Source: Acholeplasma sp. CAG:878 (lineage in GTDB: Bacteria; Bacillota_I; Bacilli_A; RF39; UBA660). From it: a stretch of 12,812 nt of DNA. Shown one piece after another: positions 7,510 to 12,812 of the stretch (position 1 is its first letter; every line of letters begins with the position of its first letter). Location of the stretch: positions 1 to 12,812 of the forward strand of contig HF989892.1 in assembly GCA_000432255.1 (NCBI GenBank). Direction: 5' to 3'. The position numbers were made by a program, and so were the translations under genes. A model generated the notes under the pieces. That model ran no database searches and was not told the origin of the DNA. It saw only the letters and a program-made list of their open reading frames with translations.

Positions 7510-7538
7510 TTGAAATAATTAAAAATTTACTATATAAT
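7510..7538 (+). promoter_or_regulatory. Near-consensus promoter of the thioredoxin-like gene
   Basis: TTGAAA (7510-7515), a 17-bp spacer and a perfect TATAAT (7533-7538) make this the strongest promoter in the window by sequence. The start point would be near 7545. The ribosome site AAAGG (7551-7555) lies nine bases before the ATG. Confidence 0.75.
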
Positions 7539-7564
7539 TTAATTATTATGAAAGGTTGTGAAAT

Positions 7565-8401
7565 ATGAAAAAGTTTTTATGGTTGTTTGTTAGTATTTTA
7601 ACTTTAGGTCTTACGTCACCTAATCAAGTTAATGCTGAAGTAGTAGTTGAAAATTTTAAAGAAACAGTTGAAGATGAAATTAAAACAATGGAAGCATTAG
7701 AAAAACAATATCCAGATGAATATAAAAAAGCTGGTTATGGTGAATATGTAGATGTTTTAAAGAAAGCGGATTTTTCTAATTATCAAGAAAGTGATGAAAA
7801 GATAAATATATATATCTTTAGAGGTTCTACTTGTGGTTATTGTTTAAAAGCACTTGCTTATTTTACTTCTATACTTCCTGAGTATGGTCAATATTTCAAT
7901 TTAAAAACATATGAAGTTTGGGCAAATAGTGACAATTCAGAATTGCTTGAAAATGTTGCAGCAACTTTAGGTGATAAAGTTCAAGGCGTTCCATACATTG
8001 TAATTGGTAATACTGCATTCCCTGGATATGCTGATACATATAATAGTGAAATTGAAGCAAAAATTAAAAGTGAATATGAAAGCAAAGATAGATATGATGT
8101 AATGCAACATCTAAACGATAAAAAAGATGGTTCTAGTAATACTGTTACTACAGCAAATAGTACATTATTATGGGTGATTTTAGTATTACAAGTTGTTGGA
8201 ATTTCTGGATTAGCAGGATTTATGTATTCTACTAATAAAGAAAACAAAGAAATGTATTTAGGTAAAATTACATCATTAGAAAGTAAAATTGATGAAATAG
8301 AAAATTCAATTAAAAGTGAAAAAACTGCTAAAAGTAGTAAAACAGAAAAAGCTAAAAAAGAAACAAAAACAGCAAAAAAAACAACTAAGAAAACTAAATA
8401 A
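7565..8401 (+). CDS. Exported, membrane-anchored thioredoxin-like protein with Lys-rich tail
   Basis: A thiol-disulfide-type protein of 278 residues. Residues 1-24 look like a signal peptide (MKK, hydrophobic core, VNA|E cleavage). A thioredoxin-like domain (about 75-185) has active site C90-G-Y-C93 and the cis-proline region GVPY (P143). These are the only two cysteines. A transmembrane helix follows (about 202-221), then a coiled-coil-like segment (230-252) and a tail of which 13 of the last 30 residues are lysine. The positive-inside rule puts the redox domain outside and the tail in the cytoplasm. It may reduce or oxidise exported proteins, but no DsbD/CcdA-type electron donor is adjacent. 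It is monocistronic, with a strong promoter and its own terminator. Fold assignment is good; direction of the reaction and substrate are unknown. Confidence 0.85.
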   Translation: MKKFLWLFVSILTLGLTSPNQVNAEVVVENFKETVEDEIKTMEALEKQYPDEYKKAGYGEYVDVLKKADFSNYQESDEKINIYIFRGSTCGYCLKALAYFTSILPEYGQYFNLKTYEVWANSDNSELLENVAATLGDKVQGVPYIVIGNTAFPGYADTYNSEIEAKIKSEYESKDRYDVMQHLNDKKDGSSNTVTTANSTLLWVILVLQVVGISGLAGFMYSTNKENKEMYLGKITSLESKIDEIENSIKSEKTAKSSKTEKAKKETKTAKKTTKKTK

Positions 8402-8428
8402 TGAGTTCATTTGAGCTCATTTTTTTTT
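8401..8428 (+). terminator. Terminator of the thioredoxin-like gene
   Basis: ATGAGTTCA (8401-8409) pairs with TGAGCTCAT (8412-8420) with one G-U pair, followed by eight T (8421-8428). The stem starts on the last base of the TAA stop. Confidence 0.85.
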
Positions 8429-8436
8429 AAAATGTG

Positions 8437-8445
8437 TGGTATAAT
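8437..8445 (+). promoter_or_regulatory. Extended -10 promoter of the small-export gene
   Basis: TGGTATAAT is a TGn extended -10 with perfect TATAAT (8440-8445). The upstream -35 position falls in the preceding terminator and shows no match. The same TGGTATAATTATAT string recurs at 12072 and 12740. Confidence 0.6.
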
Positions 8446-8479
8446 TATATTATCAAGTTCAATTGTATAAGGAGGAATT

Positions 8480-9082
8480 ATGGAAACACTACCACTATTT
8501 GTAAAATACTTGTTAGTATTTTTAGTATCTATGTTACCAATTATAGAATTAAGAGGCGCTATACCTATAGCAGAAAGTCTTGGACTTAACATTTTTTTGT
8601 ATGAACCGATTGCAATTATTGGTAATATGCTTCCAGTTCCAATAATTTATTTATTTGCTAGAAAAATTCTAGAGTGGGGCAAAGACAAGAAAGTAATTGG
8701 CGGTTTTTTCACATGGTGTTTAGAAAAAGGAAATAAAGCTGGTTTAAAATTAAAAAATCAAGCGGGAACAAAAGGAATATTTTGGGCTTTACTTATTTTT
8801 GTTGGTATTCCTCTTCCTGGAACTGGAGCTTGGACCGGAACACTTGCTGCAAGTTTTTTAAATATTGATTTTAAAACTAGTATAATTGCTGTTACTCTTG
8901 GGGTTTTATTAGCAGGTATTATTATGACTTTCGGTAGTAAAATAGTATTAATTTTAGGTTGGTTTGGTGTTATATTAATTATTTTAATACTTATTTTGAT
9001 TTTTGTAATATCTTTAATAATCAAGAAAAAGACTAAAAAACAATATAAAGACTTAAATAATACAAAATATGATATAATATAA
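8480..9082 (+). CDS. COG2426 / small multidrug export family membrane protein
   Basis: An integral membrane protein of 200 residues, usual length for the Sm_multidrug_ex (COG2426) family. Hydrophobic segments lie at about 6-28, 36-60, 98-120, 133-153 and 157-181, with a basic C-terminal tail (182-190). Family hallmarks are visible: ELRGAIPIA near the N-terminus (23-31) and the Pro/Gly-rich GIPLPGTGAWTG (109-120). The family name comes from annotation tradition; a drug-export activity is not established by this sequence. Ideal ribosome site AAGGAGG (8469-8475), four bases before ATG. The next gene starts 17 nt after its stop and may be co-transcribed, though an extended -10 element lies in its last codons. 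Confidence 0.88.
   Translation: METLPLFVKYLLVFLVSMLPIIELRGAIPIAESLGLNIFLYEPIAIIGNMLPVPIIYLFARKILEWGKDKKVIGGFFTWCLEKGNKAGLKLKNQAGTKGIFWALLIFVGIPLPGTGAWTGTLAASFLNIDFKTSIIAVTLGVLLAGIIMTFGSKIVLILGWFGVILIILILILIFVISLIIKKKTKKQYKDLNNTKYDII
9070..9078 (+). promoter_or_regulatory. Possible extended -10 promoter for the PrsW-type gene
   Basis: TGATATAAT (TGn plus TATAAT 9073-9078) lies in the last codons of the small-export gene. Transcription would begin near 9085, inside or next to the AGGAG site (9084-9088), so it may be fortuitous. Confidence 0.3.
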
Positions 9083-9099
9083 TAGGAGAAGTGATTTAA

Positions 9100-10248
9100 A
9101 TGGCTTTAATAAAATGCCCAGAATGTGGTAAATAAATTTCTAGTAGTGCTAAGGTATGTCCAAATTGTGGATACAAAAATGAATTTAAAACTTGTCCAGA
9201 ATGTGGTGTTGTTGTAAAGGCAACTGATAATATGTGTCCGGAATGCGGATATCCACTTCAAAAGAAAAAGGCTCAAAATATTATAAATGAAAATTTAGAT
9301 AAAATAACTGGTGCTAAAAGTAAAAGTTATGTAACATTTAAAGATTTGTTTAAAAACACTTTTAAAAAACATACTGATGAAGAATTAGATGAAGTATTTA
9401 TTTGTGGTGGAGAAAAAACAACACCAGAATTAAAAGATGTAGACCCAACAAAAGCGACTGCTTGGGTATATTTTAAAATTTTAATATTCTTTATAATAGC
9501 ATATATTCCTGTTAGAATTGGATTTGTATCGTATAATAATTCTAACTTTTTACCAGCCATGATAATGCTTGCCGCATTTGCTGTTCCAGTAACAGTATTG
9601 ATATTCTTTTATGAAATTAATATATTTAGAAATATATCTTTCTATAAAGTTATGAAGTATTTTATATTAGGTGGTGGATTAAGTTTAATATTAGCAATAT
9701 TATTCTTCTCACTAGACTTTAACACTGATATAAATACTTATTTTGGTGCACTTATGGTTGGCCTTATTGAGGAAGTTGCAAAAGCAGCAATAGTAGCATT
9801 ATTCTTGTTTAAAAGCAAAAAAAGCAATTATATATTAAATGGATTATTGGTAGGAGCTGCAGTAGGAGCGGGTTTTGCAGCCTTTGAAACAGCAGGTTAT
9901 ATATTGCGTTTTGGATTAAGTAATGGACTTGACATGATGCTTCATGTTATAAAACTTCGTGGTTTCCTAGCGCCAGGTGGTCATGTTGCGTGGGCTGCTA
10001 TAGAAGGTGCCGCACTTATGTATGTAAAAGGTTTTGATAAACTAGACAAAAAACATTTAAATGATAAAAGATTTTTATTAATTTGTTTGATTCCAATTTT
10101 ACTTCACGGTATTTGGGATATGCCTATTAGTGACCCAATTTACCTTCTACATATAGCTATAACTGTAATTGCTTGGTTAGTTATAATATATTTTATAAAT
10201 CTTGGCTTAAAACAAGTCGACGATGCAAAAGAATTAGCTTCTAAATAA
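9100..10248 (+). pseudogene. Zinc-ribbon PrsW-family gene interrupted by an in-frame TAA
   Basis: Reading from ATG 9100 (AGGAG 9084-9088 upstream) gives MALIKCPECGK, then TAA (9133-9135), then ISSSAKVCPNCGY in the same frame. A second ribbon follows (CPEC then CPEC, 9195-9246) and then the whole PrsW-like membrane domain. Without the stop it would be a protein of about 382 residues with two tandem CxxC-CxxC zinc ribbons. The TAA occupies the position that is usually Glu or Gln in this kind of ribbon (GK-E-IS), one base from GAA or CAA. The rest shows no frameshift or other stop, so the event looks recent, or it is a sequencing error or a recoding site. Other genes here end in TAA, so TAA is not generally sense. 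Only the N-terminal zinc module is affected. Confidence 0.7.
9232..10248 (+). CDS. PrsW-family intramembrane protease, surviving reading frame
   Basis: The longest intact frame starts at ATG 9232 (338 aa). It could be made by re-initiation: AAAGG (9216-9220) is 11 bases upstream, rather far. It keeps only half of the second zinc ribbon (MCPECGY) and a linker, then about eight hydrophobic segments between 78 and 325. PrsW hallmarks are LIEEVAKAA (E180, E181, K184), GFAAFET (E219), GGHVAWAA (H251) and LLHGIWDM (H292). PrsW is a membrane-embedded protease first known for cleaving an anti-sigma factor; related proteins resemble CAAX proteases. The substrate here is unknown. If the TAA is real, this product lacks its zinc-binding front end. 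Confidence 0.6.
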   Translation: MCPECGYPLQKKKAQNIINENLDKITGAKSKSYVTFKDLFKNTFKKHTDEELDEVFICGGEKTTPELKDVDPTKATAWVYFKILIFFIIAYIPVRIGFVSYNNSNFLPAMIMLAAFAVPVTVLIFFYEINIFRNISFYKVMKYFILGGGLSLILAILFFSLDFNTDINTYFGALMVGLIEEVAKAAIVALFLFKSKKSNYILNGLLVGAAVGAGFAAFETAGYILRFGLSNGLDMMLHVIKLRGFLAPGGHVAWAAIEGAALMYVKGFDKLDKKHLNDKRFLLICLIPILLHGIWDMPISDPIYLLHIAITVIAWLVIIYFINLGLKQVDDAKELASK

Positions 10249-10259
10249 GAAGCTTTTTT
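10236..10259 (+). terminator. Terminator of the PrsW-type gene, stop codon in the loop
   Basis: AGCTTCT (10236-10242) pairs with AGAAGCT (10248-10254) around AAATA, which contains most of the TAA stop (10246-10248). T residues run to 10259. Confidence 0.82.
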
Positions 10260-10273
10260 AAATAATAAAAATG

Positions 10274-10302
10274 TAGAAAAAAATTATTATTTGTTGTATA
10301 AT
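10274..10302 (+). promoter_or_regulatory. Possible orphan promoter at the left edge of the IS element
   Basis: TATAAT (10297-10302) has a weak TAGAAA (10274-10279) 17 bp upstream. It points at the insertion sequence and has no gene in its direction before the IS, so it may once have served the gene now at 12137. The rest of 10249-10318 is A/T-rich with nothing else recognised. Confidence 0.25.
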
Positions 10303-10318
10303 TTTATTAAGTTATAAT

Positions 10319-10337
10319 CCTGACTTTGACAGTTTTA
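10319..10337 (+). repeat. Left terminal inverted repeat of the IS
   Basis: CCTGACTTTGACAGTTTTA matches the reverse complement of the right end except at positions 3 and 4. It includes TTGACA (10326-10331). Confidence 0.85.
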
Positions 10338-10344
10338 AAAGAGT

Positions 10345-10381
10345 AAAAACCCTCTATACCTTATTTTATAAAGGTTTAGAG
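10345..10381 (-). terminator. Terminator at the 3' end of the transposase gene
   Basis: Read on the minus strand, CTCTAAACCTT (10381-10371) pairs with AAGGTATAGAG (10362-10352), one mismatch, followed by GG and five T (to 10345). It lies about 40 nt past the transposase stop, inside the left inverted repeat. Confidence 0.65.
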
Positions 10382-10419
10382 AGCTTTTAATATGTTTAAA
10401 AAATGTGTAATGTGGAATG

Positions 10420-11927
10420 CTATTTTATTTGTTCAAAAATTTTTTTAAAATTTTTATATGTGTTTATTTCATAATCAGTTCTGAAACTAAAAATTTCGTG
10501 TAATTCATCGGTTAAATTTGTTCTAATATAAGTTGGAATATAGCCATCTCCTTTAGATTCGAATACATACATATTTCTTAGTGTTTCTATTATTTGAGAT
10601 GAAGTGTATTTATTTTTTAATTTCTTTTCCAATAATCTATAAATTAATAAGGATATAAAACAGGTCATAAAATGTGCTTTAATTCTATCTTCTCTTGATA
10701 AATTAACCGGCCTAGCTAGGAAATCAGATTTCATAATTCTAAAAGATTCTTCAATTTCCCATCTACCTTTAACTATTTTAAATATTTCTAAAATATCTCC
10801 AATTAAATTAGTTGTTAATGCATAATATCCATCATACTTTTCTTCTTCTTCAATTAATTCTTGATTAATTTTGTAAGATTTATTTTCAGCAACTTCACCA
10901 TTATCAGTTGAACTAATTGAATTAATTAATCTGCGATAGTCGTTTTGATTTTTACCTTTTCTTGAAACATTGTTTGTTTCAATACTTTTTTTAGCTCTTT
11001 CAATTTGATTGTTTCTAATATTTCTATTGTAATCATAATATCTAAAACAAAATGTAACGATTAAATCTTGTTTAACTGACTTTGTTTCGGTTTCGATAAT
11101 TTTATAAAATAATATATCATAATATTTTTCTTTAAGTTCTTCATCATTTTCTATGGTATCTAAATTATATATATTTCTTAAGTCATTTGCTATACGTCAT
11201 CCGGATTTATTAAATACTTGTTGTTTATATTCGTCTTTTAATTTCTTTAATGATTGTGTTATAACAAAACCACGATTATCTTTAATATTAAATTTCTTTA
11301 TTTCGTCTGAAGCTAATCCGGCATCAGTACATAAAATAATTTTAGTGCTATCTATTTTAAATTTATCAACAATTTTAGTTTCTTCAGGAATTAATGTTTT
11401 TTTCATTATCAATTTCAAAGAAATAATTAGTGCAATCATAATAAATTATATTTGAATTTCTTTGAATAACTTTTTTACTGTTGTTAAATAACGATTCTTG
11501 AATAAAATCCATATTTTCAGCAATATAACTAATTGCTCTATATTCATTAAGATAATATTTCATTTAAATCGAAGTGAAATTGATATTTATCTTGTATAGA
11601 TTTACAAATATCATTGATTTTTAATTGGTTATAAAGTTTTTGTAAGAATAGATAACCGACATTAAATGAAGTTCTAGTATCTTTAGGAATGATTTTATTA
11701 TTATTTTTTTTAATGATTATGGTTTCTTTTTTAGAATGTTTATCATTATATTTTTTTACATAATTATTTAGCCAAACTTTATAATCGATATCTCCGGCAA
11801 GTTTTTTTACTTCTTCAAGATTACCGATACGTAAAATTGGCTTTGTACTCCTTTTATCATTTTTAGTATAGTCTTTTATAATGTAATAATTAATTGTATT
11901 TTTTGATTTTGATATTCCTAATCTCAT
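10420..11927 (-). pseudogene. IS1634-family transposase, split by deletions and a nonsense codon
   Basis: The start at 11927 (MRLGISKSKNTINYY) has an AGAAGG site seven bases upstream. Frame one runs to about 11550 (HFDLNEIL). Frame two resumes with LNEYRAISYIAEN and YYDCTNYFFEIDNE, carrying the first catalytic Asp (to about 11404). Frame three continues KTLIPEETKIVDKF and CTDAGLAS (second Asp) until TGA at 11197-11199, where KSGWR is expected. From there the frame is open to TAG at 10420-10422, with GRWEIEESFR carrying the catalytic Glu. In intact relatives, as recalled, about 50 residues separate LNEIL from YRALSVIAEN, and about 35-40 separate FFEIE from the next block, so both junctions look like out-of-frame deletions. 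All three catalytic acids remain but cannot be on one polypeptide. Confidence 0.88.
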
Positions 11928-12032
11928 ATTTATACCTTCTTATACCTAAATCATATAACATAACGATAAATTACGAAATAGCAAAACAATAAAAAAACCA
12001 GATTTTTCAGTATCTAGAGGGAATTATTACTA

Positions 12033-12051
12033 TAAAACTGTCAAAGTAGGG
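12033..12051 (-). repeat. Right terminal inverted repeat of the IS
   Basis: On the minus strand it reads CCCTACTTTGACAGTTTTA, 17 of 19 identical to the left end. The region 11941-12032 between it and the transposase start is A/T-rich leader with no other feature recognised. Confidence 0.85.
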
Positions 12052-12071
12052 GATAAAATTTGCCAAAAAGA

Positions 12072-12080
12072 TGGTATAAT
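12072..12080 (+). promoter_or_regulatory. Extended -10 promoter for the 12137 gene
   Basis: TGGTATAAT (perfect TATAAT 12075-12080) begins 21 bases after the IS end. The -35 position would fall at the IS boundary and shows no good match, so the extended -10 may suffice. Transcription is predicted near 12087, leaving a leader of about 50 nt. Confidence 0.55.
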
Positions 12081-12136
12081 TATATATAGAAGTGACAGAT
12101 AAATAGTAATTTTTGGAAAAGGATGGAGATAATATT

Positions 12137-12553
12137 GTGGAAAAATCAGTAGTGTATGTATCAACGAGAGACGATAATAATATTAATTGCACTTATTCGA
12201 TAGTTCAGAAAGACGAATTAGAAATAATTATTATATTAAAAGATTTAGAATGTGCAATTTTTGATTATAATCAGTTAAAACAAGAAAAAAAATTCAAATA
12301 TTTGTTATTAAAGCATTATGAAGATAGTGAATCAGCATATAAAGATTTTTTAAAATTGATTGGGAAGATGTGTAAAAAATCAAAGTCAAGTAAATATTTT
12401 TCAAATCATAAAACAGAAGATAATAGAATGATACATAACAACTTTAAAAGTGAATATATGATTAGACCTGAAGAAAGAAATGAATATAATGATAGATATA
12501 TTATTTTTGAAAAATTTATAATAGAAAATATTGAAAAATTTAGTATAAGATAA
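12137..12553 (+). CDS. Hypothetical small soluble protein (unrecognised)
   Basis: I do not recognise this 138-residue protein. The GTG at 12137 is chosen because GGAG (12125-12128) lies eight bases upstream; an in-frame TTG at 12113 is possible but has no good ribosome site. The sequence has no signal peptide or transmembrane helix. A beta-rich start (KSVVYVSTRD, then YSIVQKDELEIIIILKDLECAIFDY) is followed by a charged helical part (QLKQEKKFKYLLLKHYEDSESAYKDFLKLIGKMCKK). A basic, polar stretch and a final amphipathic helix (YIIFEKFIIENIEKF) complete it. Three Cys are present but no CxxC. Codon and base composition match the neighbours. A promoter, a ribosome site and a terminator of its own support it being a real gene. 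It lies just outside the IS, so an accessory role is possible. Confidence 0.7.
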   Translation: MEKSVVYVSTRDDNNINCTYSIVQKDELEIIIILKDLECAIFDYNQLKQEKKFKYLLLKHYEDSESAYKDFLKLIGKMCKKSKSSKYFSNHKTEDNRMIHNNFKSEYMIRPEERNEYNDRYIIFEKFIIENIEKFSIR

Positions 12554-12568
12554 ATTACAAGTATACTT

Positions 12569-12607
12569 TAAGATGTAAATAATTTAATATTTATATCTTA
12601 TTTTTTT
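12569..12607 (+). terminator. Terminator of the 12137 gene
   Basis: TAAGATGTAAAT (12569-12580) pairs with ATTTATATCTTA (12589-12600), one G-U pair, around an eight-base loop and followed by seven T (12601-12607). Confidence 0.8.
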
Positions 12608-12623
12608 ATGTTAAATTATTTAC
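12575..12623. repeat. Alternative inverted repeat overlapping the terminator
   Basis: GTAAATAATTTAA (12575-12587) is the exact reverse complement of TTAAATTATTTAC (12611-12623). Pairing can extend three more positions inward (12588-12590 with 12608-12610, one G-U). It uses the 5' arm and loop of the terminator, so the two hairpins exclude each other. Confidence 0.55.
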
Positions 12624-12634
12624 CAAGAGTTTAA

Positions 12635-12694
12635 GGGAGAACAGCAAATTACAGAGGTCAATTTATTGATGAGATTAGTTTGGAATATAACTAA
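12635..12694 (+). other. Coding-like 60-nt tail, possible remnant of a truncated gene
   Basis: From 12635 one frame reads GRTANYRGQFIDEIS and a few more residues to TAA (12692-12694), which lies inside a terminator hairpin as at other gene ends here. The same frame has TAA at 12632-12634 and no start codon. A second frame is also open across this stretch, so coding is not established. No family recognised. Confidence 0.2.
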
Positions 12695-12701
12695 TCTTTT
12701 T
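12672..12701 (+). terminator. Rho-independent terminator with no clear gene
   Basis: AGATTAGTT (12672-12680) pairs perfectly with AACTAATCT (12689-12697) around TGGAATAT, and T residues run to 12701. It follows another terminator by only about 65 nt, so it ends either read-through transcripts or something starting between them. Confidence 0.75.
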
Positions 12702-12739
12702 ACTATTCATATACTTCTTAAAAAATAATCGTGAAATTG

Positions 12740-12748
12740 TGGTATAAT
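12740..12748 (+). promoter_or_regulatory. Extended -10 promoter for the gene at the right edge
   Basis: TGGTATAAT (TATAAT 12743-12748) is followed by TATAT as at 8437 and 12072. No -35 match is seen. Transcription is predicted near 12756. Confidence 0.55.
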
Positions 12749-12805
12749 TATATAAGAGAGAGCTTAGATTTATTTTTTAGAATGGAGTGGTAGGTGATAA
12801 ATATT

Positions 12806-12812
12806 GTGAAAA
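12806..12812 (+). CDS. First codons of a gene running off the window (partial)
   Basis: GTG at 12806 has AGGTGA (12792-12797) eight bases upstream and a promoter at 12740. The adjacent TTG reads directly into TGA. Only Met-Lys is visible, so no product can be named. The leader AGGTGATAAATATTGTGAAAA resembles that of the 12137 gene. Confidence 0.45.

Larger units (their letters stand above)
10319..12051 (-). mobile_element. Decayed IS1634-family insertion sequence
   Basis: An element of about 1.73 kb bounded by matching terminal inverted repeats (17 of 19 positions) enclosing one minus-strand transposase remnant. N-terminus, DDE-region motifs and C-terminus match the IS1634 type of IS4-superfamily transposases. 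No clear target-site duplication is seen: left flank TATAAT, right flank GATAAA or ATAAAA. The element sits between the PrsW gene terminator and the promoter of the next gene. It cannot make its own transposase but has both ends and could be mobilised in trans. Confidence 0.85.

Noticed and set aside
8758..9024. Minus-strand open frame of 88 codons within the small-export gene
   Set aside because: Shadow of a well-supported membrane protein gene; composition reflects its hydrophobic codons.
11197..11199. Mycoplasma-type code with TGA as Trp, suggested by the transposase
   Set aside because: All other conserved Trp are TGG, and TGA closes the ABC ATPase at an ATGA overlap. In code-4 genomes TGA would dominate.
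11153..11455. Plus-strand open frame of 100 codons
   Set aside because: It lies entirely opposite the transposase remnant, whose minus-strand translation has clear family motifs; no ribosome site.
10313..12058. Target-site duplication around the IS
   Set aside because: Flanks (TATAAT and GATAAA/ATAAAA) are only loosely similar and both A/T-rich; no exact duplication can be claimed.
12608..12720. Small ORF in the second frame (FKGEQQITEVNLL and onward)
   Set aside because: No start codon with a ribosome site, it passes straight through a terminator, and it competes with another open frame.

Overview
The window is very AT-rich DNA, mostly plus-strand, from a low-GC Gram-positive-type bacterium (Bacillota or a relative, perhaps one of the uncultured gut Bacilli; this is inference). 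Strong AGGAG/GGTGAT ribosome sites, TATAAT promoters, short leaders and A/T-rich stem plus T-run terminators support this. Tryptophan is written TGG throughout (polymerase, response regulator, permease, transposase), and the ABC ATPase ends in TGA with an ATGA overlap, so the code appears standard rather than Mycoplasma-type.

Layout. (1) 1-60: the last codons of an upstream gene and its terminator. (2) 106-1311: a Y-family DNA polymerase (DinB type). (3) 1405-6573: a four-gene unit of OmpR-type response regulator, histidine kinase, ABC ATPase and a large two-FtsX-domain permease. This is the classic sensor/transporter arrangement for envelope or antimicrobial-peptide stress. A perfect palindrome of the form TNACA-N4-TGTNA lies in the kinase 3' end just upstream of the ATPase gene. 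(4) 6670-7437: a stand-alone Hpt-receiver protein with its own promoter and terminator. (5) 7565-8401: an exported thioredoxin-like protein with CGYC, a C-terminal membrane anchor and a lysine-rich cytoplasmic tail. (6) 8480-9082: a COG2426 'small multidrug export' membrane protein. It is followed 17 nt later by a zinc-ribbon/PrsW-type intramembrane protease gene interrupted by an in-frame TAA in its first zinc ribbon.

(7) 10319-12051: a decayed IS1634-family insertion sequence on the minus strand. Both terminal inverted repeats survive, but the transposase is split over three frames by two apparent internal deletions and carries a Trp-to-TGA nonsense codon. (8) 12072-12812: an unrecognised small protein gene (GTG start, 138 aa) with an unusual 3' structure, an unexplained 60-nt coding-like tail with its own terminator, and the promoter and first codons of another gene running off the window.

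The left two thirds look intact and functional. The stretch from about 9100 to 12050 carries all the visible gene decay. The less ordinary items are the anchored thioredoxin with its Lys-rich tail, the output-less Hpt-REC protein, the interrupted zinc-ribbon PrsW gene and the unknown 12137 gene with mutually exclusive 3' hairpins. No CRISPR array, tRNA, rRNA or riboswitch could be supported. No stretch over 300 bases lacks a gene or mobile element.
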